The notes beneath the pieces are model-generated. The model ran no database searches, was not told where the DNA came from, and saw nothing but the letters and a program-made list of their open reading frames with translations. Shown one piece after another: positions 24,009 through 32,775 of a DNA stretch of 34,291 nt. The number at the start of each line of letters is the position of its first letter. Within the stretch, counting starts at the first letter, position 1. Location of the stretch: contig JASBYZ010000005.1 in assembly GCA_029983705.1 (NCBI GenBank), positions 1 to 34,291 on the forward strand, written 5' to 3'. The stretch is from Coriobacteriales bacterium. GTDB lineage: Bacteria > Actinomycetota > Coriobacteriia > Coriobacteriales > JAEZZM01. The position numbers were made by a program, and so were the translations under genes.

Positions 24009-25820
24009 ATGGATACTATACTTCAAGAACTCATAGCAAAGCTTAAAGAAAACGGTTACGTGGATGAGCGGACGCTCACGCGTATTATAAATCGCTCCAA
24101 TCGTGGTAAACCCATGGATAACCGCAACTCAAAGCGTAAACTTGTCGTCTATTTTAGTGAGCTTCTAGAAGATAATCCAGACAAACTTGAAGAGTTTGGT
24201 ATGGACGATGAAATCTATCCGGCACTGAGCAGCCTCTTAAAAATCAAACCTCAACGAACCGCAAGCGGCGTAGCTACCATTACGGTATTAACCAAGCCGT
24301 GGAAGTGCTCGAGTGACTGTTTATACTGCCCAAATGATGTGCGCATGCCAAAGTCTTACCTCCATAAAGAGCCAGGTGCTCAGCGCGCAGAATTAAACTA
24401 CTTTGACCCCTATCTTCAGGTGGCAACACGCCTTAAAGCACTGCGTGAGATGGGACATGTAATTGATAAGATCGAGCTTATTGTCTTAGGTGGAACCTGG
24501 ACTGATTATCCAGAGAGCTATCAAATTTGGTTTATTAAAGAACTTTTTAGGGCTCTAAATGATGCGCATGCTACCGGTGTCACCGAGGCTCATGCACGCC
24601 GAGCTTTTTATAGCGAGCTTGGGCTTAGCACTGATGACGCTGTGCTCGCAATGCAAACTGCCCAGGCACAAGAGCGTGTAAGTTCAGGAGAGATAAGTTT
24701 TAACGAGGCAATCTCAGAGCTTTATTTACAAAATCCTCTTTGGCAAAAAGTAGCAAAAAAGCAGGTAGCTAGTTTTGAAGAGCTTGAACACGAACAAAAG
24801 ATCAATGAAACTGCAAAACACCGTATGGTAGGGCTTGTTATTGAAACGCGCCCTGAAACGCTTAACTTTTCTTCCCTCACCACCATTAGACATCTCGGCT
24901 GCACAAAGGTTCAAATTGGTATCCAAAGTGTAGATAGTGAAATACTTGAAGCAAATCACAGAGCGGTAAGCATCAATAAAATTAAACGCGCCTTTGGCCT
25001 TTTGCGCATTTTTGGCTTTAAGGTACACACCCACTTTATGCTTAATCTCTATGGCTCAAATCCTCAAAAAGATGTTGAAGACTATCTTGAGTTTGTCACA
25101 AATCCTTACTACAAGCCCGATGAGGTTAAGATTTATCCCTGTTCGCTTGTTCCAGATACGCATTTGGTTAAAAAGTACGATGAGAAAAGCTGGAAGCCTT
25201 ATAGCTATGATGAGCTGGTGGATGCCTTATCAATCGATGTCTTAAATACAGAGGTCTACACCAGAATTTCTCGAATGATTAGAGACATCTCTAAAGACGA
25301 TATTTTAGTGGGAAACAAGCAGTCTAACCTGCGCGAAGATGTAGAGGCTCACGTAAAAGAGTTAGGCAGACCAGTAAAAGAAATTAGGTTTAGAGAGATT
25401 AAAAAGCGCCAGGTTAGCTTTGATGAGCTCCACATGAATATCCACCCCTACACTACCGCCTATAGTCAAGAATACTTTTTAGAGTGGGTAACAAAAGAAA
25501 ACCTTATTGCAGGATTTTTAAGGCTTTCCCTTCCCCACCAGGACTTTATTAGTGAGCACCTTGATGAGCTTCCTATTGGACTTAATGAGGCGATGATTAG
25601 AGAGGTTCACGTATACGGCAAGGTTGAAGGCTTAGACACAGAGGGCGATAATGCCCAGCATATTGGTCTAGGCAAATGCTTGATTGCTAAAGCTAAAGAA
25701 ATTGCTCACGAACGTGGCTTTGAAAAGATTAACGTTATTAGTTCCATCGGCACTCGCGAGTATTATAAAAAGCAGGGTTTTGAACAGACAGGACTGTATC
25801 AGCAAGCGCCTCTAGACTAA
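24009..25820 (+). CDS. elp3: Bacterial Elp3: radical SAM/GNAT tRNA uridine-34 carboxymethylase
   Basis: Elp3 uses a 4Fe-4S radical SAM domain and an acetyl-CoA-binding GNAT domain to start cm5U formation at tRNA wobble uridine. At 603 residues: an N-terminal basic region; the cluster motif KPWKCSSDCLYCPND, with C100, C104 and C107 in the generic CX3CX2C spacing (archaeal and eukaryotic Elp3 have longer first gaps); SYLHKEPGAQRA; VLGGTWTDYPESYQ; TRPETLN; KVQIGIQSVD; and a GNAT part with AMIREVHVYG, NAQHIGLGKCLI and INVISSIGTREYYKKQGFE, the acetyl-CoA and catalytic Tyr region. It overlaps the convergent nuclease-glycosylase gene by 9 bases. Confidence 0.93.
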   Translation: MDTILQELIAKLKENGYVDERTLTRIINRSNRGKPMDNRNSKRKLVVYFSELLEDNPDKLEEFGMDDEIYPALSSLLKIKPQRTASGVATITVLTKPWKCSSDCLYCPNDVRMPKSYLHKEPGAQRAELNYFDPYLQVATRLKALREMGHVIDKIELIVLGGTWTDYPESYQIWFIKELFRALNDAHATGVTEAHARRAFYSELGLSTDDAVLAMQTAQAQERVSSGEISFNEAISELYLQNPLWQKVAKKQVASFEELEHEQKINETAKHRMVGLVIETRPETLNFSSLTTIRHLGCTKVQIGIQSVDSEILEANHRAVSINKIKRAFGLLRIFGFKVHTHFMLNLYGSNPQKDVEDYLEFVTNPYYKPDEVKIYPCSLVPDTHLVKKYDEKSWKPYSYDELVDALSIDVLNTEVYTRISRMIRDISKDDILVGNKQSNLREDVEAHVKELGRPVKEIRFREIKKRQVSFDELHMNIHPYTTAYSQEYFLEWVTKENLIAGFLRLSLPHQDFISEHLDELPIGLNEAMIREVHVYGKVEGLDTEGDNAQHIGLGKCLIAKAKEIAHERGFEKINVISSIGTREYYKKQGFEQTGLYQQAPLD

Positions 25821-26573
25821 ATAGTCTTTGAGCGCTGACCATTTCTCTTCGAGCATATCAAGTGAATAGCGAGCATTAGCTGGACTTGTGGACGGCATCT
25901 TAAGCTGTGGCAAGTCAATTTGTTTTGCCTGGTATTTCTTATAGAGCTTACTTGCAAGTCCGCCGTTTGTAACTACCGCTTTAATCTGAGAGTTCTCGAC
26001 AATTTCTTTAAGATTACTTGGCACAACATTTTTAACGCTTGAGTCTTGAGAGCCTATAATATCGCACTCATATATCACGTCATAGCAGGCAATATTGTGC
26101 TTCTCTAAAAAGCTTTCCTTCTCTTTTAGGCTTAGAGGCACATCCTCACTGGCCACAAGTCTTGCCATAAGCGGCCAAAACCTATTTTGAGGATGCCCAT
26201 AGAAAAATTTAGATTCACGCGTTTTTACAGAAGGAAAACTACCCAAGATTAAAACACGTGAGCTTTGCTTATAAAAGGGTTTAAGAGGATGCACAATATG
26301 CTCATAGCCCTCATCTTTTGGCATTAAGCTGTAGCGCTCAATCATCGCAAGCTTATCTTTTTTACTCAGCTTCTTAATCTCAATCTCGCGCCTGCTTGCA
26401 TCTGATCTATCTTCTTGACGCTCTACATATACAAGCCTAACGGGGCCATGAGAGCGAGTGTACTTAGCGCCTAAACCTGAATTGTGCTCTGAGAGTCTGC
26501 GCGTGATATCTGTGGTAATACCGGTGTAGAGACTATCATCTCTGCATTTAACTATGTATACAAAATATGACAT
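25812..26573 (-). CDS. GIY-YIG nuclease fused to DNA-deoxyinosine glycosylase (UDG family 6-like)
   Basis: Two domains lie in 253 residues. Residues 1-85 are a UPF0213-type GIY-YIG domain: YFVYIVKC, SLYTGITTDITRRLSEHN and the metal-binding Glu region SRREIEIKKLSKKDKLAMIE. Residues 95-253 match the hypoxanthine/deoxyinosine DNA glycosylase group: VLILGSFPSVKTRESKFFYG, HPQNRFWPLMARL, CYDVIYECDIIGSQDSS and PSTSPANARYSL. Together this suggests one protein that removes a deaminated base and may nick the DNA, although UPF0213 activity is poorly known. The ATG abuts the stop of the CPBP gene, and the 3' end overlaps elp3. Confidence 0.85.
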   Translation of the reverse strand: MSYFVYIVKCRDDSLYTGITTDITRRLSEHNSGLGAKYTRSHGPVRLVYVERQEDRSDASRREIEIKKLSKKDKLAMIERYSLMPKDEGYEHIVHPLKPFYKQSSRVLILGSFPSVKTRESKFFYGHPQNRFWPLMARLVASEDVPLSLKEKESFLEKHNIACYDVIYECDIIGSQDSSVKNVVPSNLKEIVENSQIKAVVTNGGLASKLYKKYQAKQIDLPQLKMPSTSPANARYSLDMLEEKWSALKDYLV

Positions 26574-27497
26574 TTAGACCTCTTGTTCTTGGGCTTGAAG
26601 AGCTTTTGGTCGCTTGCCTGATAGCCTGGTAAAGCACCAAAGACCAAGTAAGATAAAGGGAATGTTTCCAATCCAAGCAGCAGGCGTTGGGCTAATTAAA
26701 CCGTTTGAGCCCAGCACAAAAAAGAGAGCGCCAGCTGATGCGATTGCATTGATTGCACCATGAGCTAGAGCTGCAGGCCAAACACTTTTTGACCTCGTTT
26801 GTAAGTAAGATAAAAAGGCGCCAAAAAAGATACAAAAAACTACCATCGTTAAAACACCTGTAAAAGGATAGCCTGGATAGTCAAAACCATAGTTATGACC
26901 TAAGGCAACAGTTATTGGTGCGTGCCACAGTCCCCAAATTACTCCTGTTACCAGGCAGGCAGCGCGCTCAGATAATTTTTCTTGCAGAGCAGGATACAGA
27001 TAACCCCTCCAGCCTCCCTCTTCTCCAAAGGCAAAGATGAGGTTTAAGAGTGGGCCAAGTAATATACCAGAAGCAAGCTGAACTACAATAATGCCCCCAA
27101 GCATGTCTTCAGAAATACCTGGAACATCTTTTAAGCTTTGGGCTAGTGTAGAGTTTGCAATACTAAAATCACCAGGAAATATTAGGTAGTAAGAGAAAAT
27201 ACCCAGAGCAGTCAAAATGCTTGGACAAAGCCAGGCAGCTACATAGTACTTAATATTTTTCTTCGTAAATCTAGGATGTAGTCCGATAGTAAATTTCTCT
27301 TCTTTTAAGATAAGCTTTGAGCTAATGAGAGCTGCAAGCACCGGCATAAACATGCCAAGGGTAATTATCAGCGAGATAAAGGGGGAAGGTTCACCCTGTC
27401 TTGGATCTCCAATAAAAAAGAGAGAGCCAATCCAAAAAATCCACGTAATCGCATAACAAACTGCAGTATATATGCCTGCTTTCCTCAAAATAATCAT
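26574..27497 (-). CDS. CPBP-family intramembrane glutamic protease (CAAX/Abi)
   Basis: The 307-residue polytopic membrane protein has eight or so hydrophobic helices. The three family motifs are visible: EEGGWRGYLYP (E159, E160, R164), VIWGLWHAPI (His192) and LAHGAINAIAS (His246, Asn). CPBP proteases cleave membrane proteins or process CAAX-like or peptide substrates; some act as bacteriocin immunity proteins. The specific substrate cannot be read. It lies 15 bases after msrAB and directly before the nuclease-glycosylase gene, in the same minus-strand run. Confidence 0.88.
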   Translation of the reverse strand: MIILRKAGIYTAVCYAITWIFWIGSLFFIGDPRQGEPSPFISLIITLGMFMPVLAALISSKLILKEEKFTIGLHPRFTKKNIKYYVAAWLCPSILTALGIFSYYLIFPGDFSIANSTLAQSLKDVPGISEDMLGGIIVVQLASGILLGPLLNLIFAFGEEGGWRGYLYPALQEKLSERAACLVTGVIWGLWHAPITVALGHNYGFDYPGYPFTGVLTMVVFCIFFGAFLSYLQTRSKSVWPAALAHGAINAIASAGALFFVLGSNGLISPTPAAWIGNIPFILLGLWCFTRLSGKRPKALQAQEQEV

Positions 27498-27512
27498 CCT
27501 TAACTAATTGCT

Positions 27513-28466
27513 TTAAACAAATGCTTTAAACGAGCCGTAACCAAGCATATCCATATCCTCATAGGGCACAAACTTTATAGAAGCTCCGTTAATACAGTAA
27601 CGAAGACCCCCGCGCTCTTTTGGACCATCAGGAAACACATGCCCAAGGTGAGAGTCTGCAAGAGAGCTCGTGGTTTCTGTACGGTGCATCCCGTGGCTTG
27701 CGTCTTCATAATAATGTATGGCATCTGCCACTATGGGGCGAGAAAAACTTGGCCAGCCGCATCCCGCATCAAACTTATCGCGCGAGCTAAAGAGCGGTTG
27801 ACCGGTAATTCTATCAACATAAATACCGCGCTCATCAAGTGAGTTATATTCATGAGAGAAAGGTGCTTCAGTCTTTTTGTGCTGAGTAATCTCATATTCC
27901 TCTTGCGAGAGTATCTCTCTCATCTTATCTTCAGAAGGTATGGTGTATTCAGGAATATGCATTAAGGGTTTATGAGCACGAGAAAGATCAATATGGCAGT
28001 ATCCACCTGGATTTTTATCAAGATAATCCTGGTGATAGTCCTCTGCCACTACAAAGTTTTTGATACGTTCATTTTCTATCTGAATCTTCTCGTCAAAAAA
28101 TTCTTGTAAAACATCCAAGCTCTTTTGCACACGAGCTTGAGTCTTTTCATCCAAAGAATAAATGCCTGTTCTGTACTGGCGCCCCACGTCATTGCCCTGT
28201 TTGTTAATGCTTGTAGGGTCAATAATTCTAAAGTAGTGTAGCAGGAGTTCTTCGAGTGAAATAGTGTTTTGGTCATACTCGAGCTTGAGCGTCTCAGCAT
28301 GATCACTTTGAGAAAGCTCATGGTAGCTGGTGTTTTCACTTTTGCCATTTGCATAACCTACCTGGGTATTGATTACGCCTTCAATTTGCTTGAAGTAGCC
28401 CTCAACTCCCCAAAAACATCCGCCGGCCAAATAGATTGTTTGTATATCCTGATAAAGGGAGTTCAT
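27513..28466 (-). CDS. msrAB: Fused peptide methionine sulfoxide reductase MsrA/MsrB
   Basis: The protein repairs both diastereomers of methionine sulfoxide. The N-terminal MsrA has the catalytic AGGCFWGVE near residue 17 and DYHQDYLDKNPGGYC with a probable resolving Cys. The C-terminal MsrB has GIYVDRITGQPLFSSRDKF, CGWPSFSRPI, DSHLGHVFPDGP and the catalytic Cys in GGLRYCINGAS. The zinc-binding CxxC pairs of stand-alone MsrB are absent, as is normal for fused forms. There is no signal peptide, so it acts in the cytosol. A TTG start two codons upstream (28472) is possible; the ATG at 28466 is chosen. It lies 23 bases after the MFS gene. Confidence 0.94.
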   Translation of the reverse strand: MNSLYQDIQTIYLAGGCFWGVEGYFKQIEGVINTQVGYANGKSENTSYHELSQSDHAETLKLEYDQNTISLEELLLHYFRIIDPTSINKQGNDVGRQYRTGIYSLDEKTQARVQKSLDVLQEFFDEKIQIENERIKNFVVAEDYHQDYLDKNPGGYCHIDLSRAHKPLMHIPEYTIPSEDKMREILSQEEYEITQHKKTEAPFSHEYNSLDERGIYVDRITGQPLFSSRDKFDAGCGWPSFSRPIVADAIHYYEDASHGMHRTETTSSLADSHLGHVFPDGPKERGGLRYCINGASIKFVPYEDMDMLGYGSFKAFV

Positions 28467-28489
28467 AGTCAATAACCCTTTCTTTTATA

Positions 28490-29746
28490 TTATGCAGTCC
28501 ATTTCTCTTGGATTTGCTCTTGGTGGGCAAAACTATAGCTTCCAAGTATAAATACGAGGACGAGAAGCACGAGGGCAACTCCAAATACCAAGCTATATGA
28601 AAAGTCACCAAGGTATGCCCAAAATACTGGAGCAAGTCCTCCAAATATATTAACAAACATGCTGATGCGCGCATATATTTCTGCATACTCGCGTGTACCA
28701 AATATTTTTTGGACAACTACGGGCACAAGCACCATGCAAGCTGCAAAGAAAAATCCGTAGATTGCTGCTCCACTATAGAGAAGTATAGGACTTGCAGTAC
28801 CAAACCATACGAGTAAAATACCCAAAACACCACTTACAATCGCAGCTACAAATGATGCCTTCGTGTTTTTATCGGCTGCAGCTCCAAGCGCGAGTTTAGA
28901 GATTGCTTGAGACGCCATCATCACCGTTGCCATCATGACGCCTACAGCAAGCGGGTCAAAACTTACCCCAACTAAAGACTTGGTATAGCTTGGAAGCTGG
29001 TGGGCCACAATTGTGAGCAAATTTATTACGCCTGCAAAAAAGAAGACTGAGTAAAAGACCTTGGATTTTAAGGCAAACTGAGCAGAGACGCCTTCAGGTT
29101 TTCCTGATGCAGTTTGTGGCAAACCATACGGAAGCGTTCCTGCCTCTTGAGGAGTCTTTCGTATCGCAAATAGCGTAAAGGGTAGCGAGCTTACAAGGGC
29201 AACAATTCCCCAGATAAGGTAGATTGTCCACACGCTTAGGCCCGAGCCACTTTGGTATAAGAAGTTAAAGACTTGAAGCCAAAACGCTCCACCAATACCA
29301 GTAAAGGCCATGCAAAGTCCTATGATTGTGCCACTTTTTTGGTTAAACCAGCGGCTGCATAAGGTAGGAACGGCAAGCCACATAAGCCCAACCTCGCCTA
29401 GGCCCATTAATATTCCAGCGAGATAAAAAATCCAAAGCGACTTAAAGATAGAAATGAGAATAAAGCCTAAGCCAACCAGGATAACGCTTGCACTTAAAAC
29501 CAAGCGAATATCGTATTTTGTCATGAGCTTGCCTATAAAGGGGGCAGAAAATGCCTCCGCAAAATAAAGGATGGTAATATAGGCGGCCCAACTGGCCTTA
29601 TCGACACCTAATAAATCTGGAACTACGGCCTGAAACGCAGACCAAGTTGAAAACACCAAAGCTGAACAGCCAAATGCCATCATAATGCCCGACACAATTA
29701 TGAGGATGTGTCGGGCAGTAAGTTTACTCGTATATGCTTGTGTCAT
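28490..29746 (-). CDS. Major facilitator superfamily transporter (OFA-like)
   Basis: This 418-residue permease has 12 hydrophobic helices and a central loop after TM6 (FAIRKTPQEAGTLPYG). The first half has SWAAYITILYFAEAFSAPFI and GKLMTKYD, the usual inter-TM2/3 basic motif, and the layout resembles oxalate/formate-antiporter-like carriers. The substrate is not readable. It lies 9 bases after the LysR gene on the same strand and is presumably controlled by it. The C-terminus is short and cytosolic. Confidence 0.88.
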   Translation of the reverse strand: MTQAYTSKLTARHILIIVSGIMMAFGCSALVFSTWSAFQAVVPDLLGVDKASWAAYITILYFAEAFSAPFIGKLMTKYDIRLVLSASVILVGLGFILISIFKSLWIFYLAGILMGLGEVGLMWLAVPTLCSRWFNQKSGTIIGLCMAFTGIGGAFWLQVFNFLYQSGSGLSVWTIYLIWGIVALVSSLPFTLFAIRKTPQEAGTLPYGLPQTASGKPEGVSAQFALKSKVFYSVFFFAGVINLLTIVAHQLPSYTKSLVGVSFDPLAVGVMMATVMMASQAISKLALGAAADKNTKASFVAAIVSGVLGILLVWFGTASPILLYSGAAIYGFFFAACMVLVPVVVQKIFGTREYAEIYARISMFVNIFGGLAPVFWAYLGDFSYSLVFGVALVLLVLVFILGSYSFAHQEQIQEKWTA

Positions 29747-29755
29747 AAACCCTAA

Positions 29756-30661
29756 CTATTTTCTTGGCTCTGAGGACCTCGGTACCTCGTACTCTTTTAC
29801 AAACTGAACAAATTTCTCTAGTTCAGGGCCATTATACACGTTAGCGGTTTTGTAGATCATATAAATGTGGTGAAAGTCTTTTGGAACGTCCTTGATTGGA
29901 ACAGTAACGATGTTATTGAAACAATTAAGTGCAATAGTAAGTGATGAAAGTGCACAAATTTGCTCATTAGCATCAACGAGGCCGCCCATAGCAAAGCCAT
30001 CAACACAGTCATAATCTGCTTTAATACCACGGTTTGTGAGCATGGCACTTAACATGTTTCCTACTGGAGTATTTTTCTTGTAGGTATGAAGGTTAAGACC
30101 GGTAAGATCGTTTAAGATTACGCTCTTTTTATTTGCAAGCGGATGCTCTTTGGAAACAACTAAGACAAGTTCATGAGAAAGTACTGGGATGTGCTCGAGG
30201 TAGTCTGCCTCTTTAATAAAGGATGAAAAGACGATATCGAATCTGTCTGTATCAAGACCCTTAACAAGTTCTTCGGTGCTGCCCTGCTCTAAGTTAAAGG
30301 CAATAATCTTACCGTACTCATCCTTAAAGTCTCTGATTAGTTGTGGAAGAAAGTCTCCAAATACTGATGATACAGAACCGATGTTCAATGAATCCATAAC
30401 TGGCTCATCATTTTGAGCAATTGCAATTGCCTTATCAATCTCATACAAACCCTTGTTAATGTGACTTGCAAAAACCTGACCTTGGTTGGTAAGTTTTACG
30501 CCACGACCTTGTTTTTGAAAGAGATCGATTCCCAGCTCCTGCTCCAAAGTTTTAATGGCATAGGTTAAAGAGGGCTGGGAGATGCCAAGCTCTTTTGCGG
30601 CATTATTATAATGCTCAAGCTCAGCCAATTTCGTAAAATAATACAAATGCGAAAGCTGCAT
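29756..30661 (-). CDS. LysR-family transcriptional regulator
   Basis: The 301-residue protein has an N-terminal helix-turn-helix (residues 2-60: LSHLYYFTKLAELEHYNNAA, then GISQPSLTYAIKTLEQELGI and GVKLTNQG), followed by a substrate-binding domain that senses a small molecule. AAGGAG lies about 7 bases before the ATG and a TATAAT (30705-30700, minus strand) lies upstream. It starts a run through MFS, msrAB, CPBP and the nuclease-glycosylase gene, and is divergent from the OPT transporter, so it may control either or both. The effector is unknown. Confidence 0.92.
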   Translation of the reverse strand: MQLSHLYYFTKLAELEHYNNAAKELGISQPSLTYAIKTLEQELGIDLFQKQGRGVKLTNQGQVFASHINKGLYEIDKAIAIAQNDEPVMDSLNIGSVSSVFGDFLPQLIRDFKDEYGKIIAFNLEQGSTEELVKGLDTDRFDIVFSSFIKEADYLEHIPVLSHELVLVVSKEHPLANKKSVILNDLTGLNLHTYKKNTPVGNMLSAMLTNRGIKADYDCVDGFAMGGLVDANEQICALSSLTIALNCFNNIVTVPIKDVPKDFHHIYMIYKTANVYNGPELEKFVQFVKEYEVPRSSEPRK

Positions 30662-30745
30662 TCTCGTGCTCCTTCTTAGTGGTAATCCTGGTTTTTAATA
30701 TTATACAATTAATAAAATCGATTAACATCTATTTAAACATGTTAT

Positions 30746-30774
30746 TTTTCAACTAAATTTTCCTATCATATAAT
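30746..30774 (+). promoter_or_regulatory. Predicted promoter of the OPT transporter gene
   Basis: TTTTCA (30746-30751) and TATAAT (30769-30774) are separated by 17 bases, ending 35 bases before the ATG at 30810; the -10 is perfect and the -35 matches TTGACA at 4 of 6. It shares the 148-base gap with the divergent lysR promoter. Confidence 0.6.
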
Positions 30775-30809
30775 TGTCGAGCAATATTGGTTAAAAAAGC
30801 AGGTCAGAA

Positions 30810-32459
30810 ATGGAAAACAAAACAAATTTATCTTCGAATTCTAAAAGCCCTACCAAAAACACACTGGTAGATGGCTTAAGTGTACGTTCAATTTTAATTG
30901 GACTTCTAGGTGGAGCTTTTATATCTGCAAGTTCCATCTACGTAGCCCTTAAGATGGGTGCACTTCCTTGGCCAATTGTATTCGCCTCAATTTTATCTTT
31001 TACACTCTTAAAGTTGATGGGAAATACAAATTTATCAGAAGTTAACGTAGCGCACACAACTATGTCTGCCGGTGCTATGGTTGCCGGAGGCATCGCATTT
31101 ACTATCCCCGGTATTTGGATTTTAAATCCTGAGACAAGCATTTCTTGGATTCAAGTTGTTGTTGCAACCCTTATTGGTGTTGCAATTGGTTTGGTATGTT
31201 CATACCTCTTGCGCCCAAGATTTATTGACGAACAAGACCTTCCTTATCCTATGGGAGAGGCATCCGCACAAACCTTAATCGCAAGTGATGCTGGAGGAAA
31301 AGACCTCTCAGTTCTTGGTGGCTCTTTAGGTTTTGCTGCAATCTATACCTTCTTGCGCGATAAGCTTGCACTTATCCCTCCGGTATTTTTTGGTAATGCA
31401 AGCATTCTTGGCGTGCCACTGGCAGTTTATGCCTCCCCAATGATGATGTCTGTTGGCTATCTTTTAGGTGGTCTTGCTGCTCTTGGCCTTATTGTAGGCG
31501 CCCTGGTTGGATTTTTAGGTATAGCCTCACTTGCAGTAAGCTCAGGTATTTTTACCGCAGATCATGCGACCTTTGTAAGATCATCTTTAGGTATTGGACT
31601 CATGCTTGGTAGTGGTCTTGGAGTAATTATTACAAGCGCCATTCGCCTTGTTAAAAGCAGCAGCCAAAGCTCAAAGAACTCTAAGGGTATTGCTCTTGAT
31701 AAAAAAGGCGCGGCAATTATTTTGATTATTGCCCTTATTGCTGTTGCAAGTGCTACTGCATGTCTGCACATAAACCTTCTCGCAAGCATTGTATTAATTG
31801 CACTGTGCGCTGTTGCAGTTATTATGGCACTTCAATCTGTAGGAGAAACTTCAATTGATCCTATGGAAGTATTTGCAGTAATTATGGTTATGATTTTGCG
31901 CGTAATCTGGGATATTCAAGTTCCAGAAGCCTTCTTCTTAACCTGTGTTGTTGCAGTTGCTGCTGGTCTTGCAGGAGATACCATGAGCGACTTTAAAGCA
32001 GGTCGTATCATTGGCACTACTCCAAAATCACAATTTATTGGTGAGATTTTTGGCGCGCTCTTTGGAGCAGCAATTGCCATTGGCGTCCTTTATTTGCTCG
32101 TTAAAGGATATGGAACAAATATTTTTGGTGCCGATAAAGAATTTGTTGCCGTACAAGCAAGTGTAGTAGCTTCAATGATTGGCGGAAGCCTACATCTTAA
32201 GGCTATGATTTTGGGTCTTGTAATTGGTGTAGCACTACATCTCTTAAAAGTTCCAGCTATCACCCTTGGCTTGGGAGTTTATCTACCACTTCACCTTACT
32301 TTAGCAGCCCTTGTTGGTGCACTTATCAAAGTAGTGCTCAATAAGTTTGCTCCAAAATTTGAAGAGCGTTACGGAGTTATTGTAGCGAGCGGTCTTCTAG
32401 GCGGAGAAGCTATTGTGGGTGTTATTATTGCATTAGTAATGATGCTTGGCGCTATATAG
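30810..32459 (+). CDS. OPT-family oligopeptide transporter
   Basis: The 549-residue polytopic protein has about 14 hydrophobic helices. OPT hallmarks are YVALKMGALPWPIVFASILS near the start, NVAHTTMSAGAMVAGG, and DLPYPMGEASAQTLIASD. A polar loop near residues 285-300 contains a Ser/Lys-rich stretch. OPT proteins import small peptides or metal chelates by proton symport. The ATG follows a weak SD (AGCAGG). A small TipAS-like gene follows 13 bases downstream and is likely cotranscribed. Confidence 0.9.
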   Translation: MENKTNLSSNSKSPTKNTLVDGLSVRSILIGLLGGAFISASSIYVALKMGALPWPIVFASILSFTLLKLMGNTNLSEVNVAHTTMSAGAMVAGGIAFTIPGIWILNPETSISWIQVVVATLIGVAIGLVCSYLLRPRFIDEQDLPYPMGEASAQTLIASDAGGKDLSVLGGSLGFAAIYTFLRDKLALIPPVFFGNASILGVPLAVYASPMMMSVGYLLGGLAALGLIVGALVGFLGIASLAVSSGIFTADHATFVRSSLGIGLMLGSGLGVIITSAIRLVKSSSQSSKNSKGIALDKKGAAIILIIALIAVASATACLHINLLASIVLIALCAVAVIMALQSVGETSIDPMEVFAVIMVMILRVIWDIQVPEAFFLTCVVAVAAGLAGDTMSDFKAGRIIGTTPKSQFIGEIFGALFGAAIAIGVLYLLVKGYGTNIFGADKEFVAVQASVVASMIGGSLHLKAMILGLVIGVALHLLKVPAITLGLGVYLPLHLTLAALVGALIKVVLNKFAPKFEERYGVIVASGLLGGEAIVGVIIALVMMLGAI

Positions 32460-32472
32460 GAAGTGAAGAGAT

Positions 32473-32775
32473 ATGCCAAACAGAGAACTAAGCCCTAAAG
32501 ATACCGAAAGAGCAGCAAGTCTTGAAGTAGAGATTAGAGACATGATTATTCACGCTCTTAAAGAAGGCGACCCTGATGACAAAATCGCAGGTGACCTAGT
32601 TGCTAAGCACTCTGACTGGATTAAAATCTTTTGGCCAGAAGGCTCTTTTAGTGCAGAAAAGTATAGAGCGCTTGCCGATAAATACTTATCCGACGAGCGC
32701 TTTAAAAACTACTATGACAAGTGGATTAATGGAGCTACCAAGTATTTAGCTGAATCAATAAAGAAATACTACTAG
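32473..32775 (+). CDS. Stand-alone TipAS-like domain protein
   Basis: The last 55 of 100 residues match the TipAS fold, the drug-binding half of the MerR-type regulator TipAL and of AlbA: LVAKHSDWIKIFWPEG, KYRALADKYLSDERFKNYYD and ATKYLAESIKKYY, with the conserved His-x-x-Trp and D-x-R-F-x-x-Y-Y. No MerR DNA-binding domain is present, so it is not a regulator by itself. Such domains bind thiopeptides and other hydrophobic ligands. A weak AAGTGAAGAG SD precedes the ATG. It follows the OPT gene and overlaps the convergent ATPase gene by 4 bases. Confidence 0.8.
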   Translation: MPNRELSPKDTERAASLEVEIRDMIIHALKEGDPDDKIAGDLVAKHSDWIKIFWPEGSFSAEKYRALADKYLSDERFKNYYDKWINGATKYLAESIKKYY

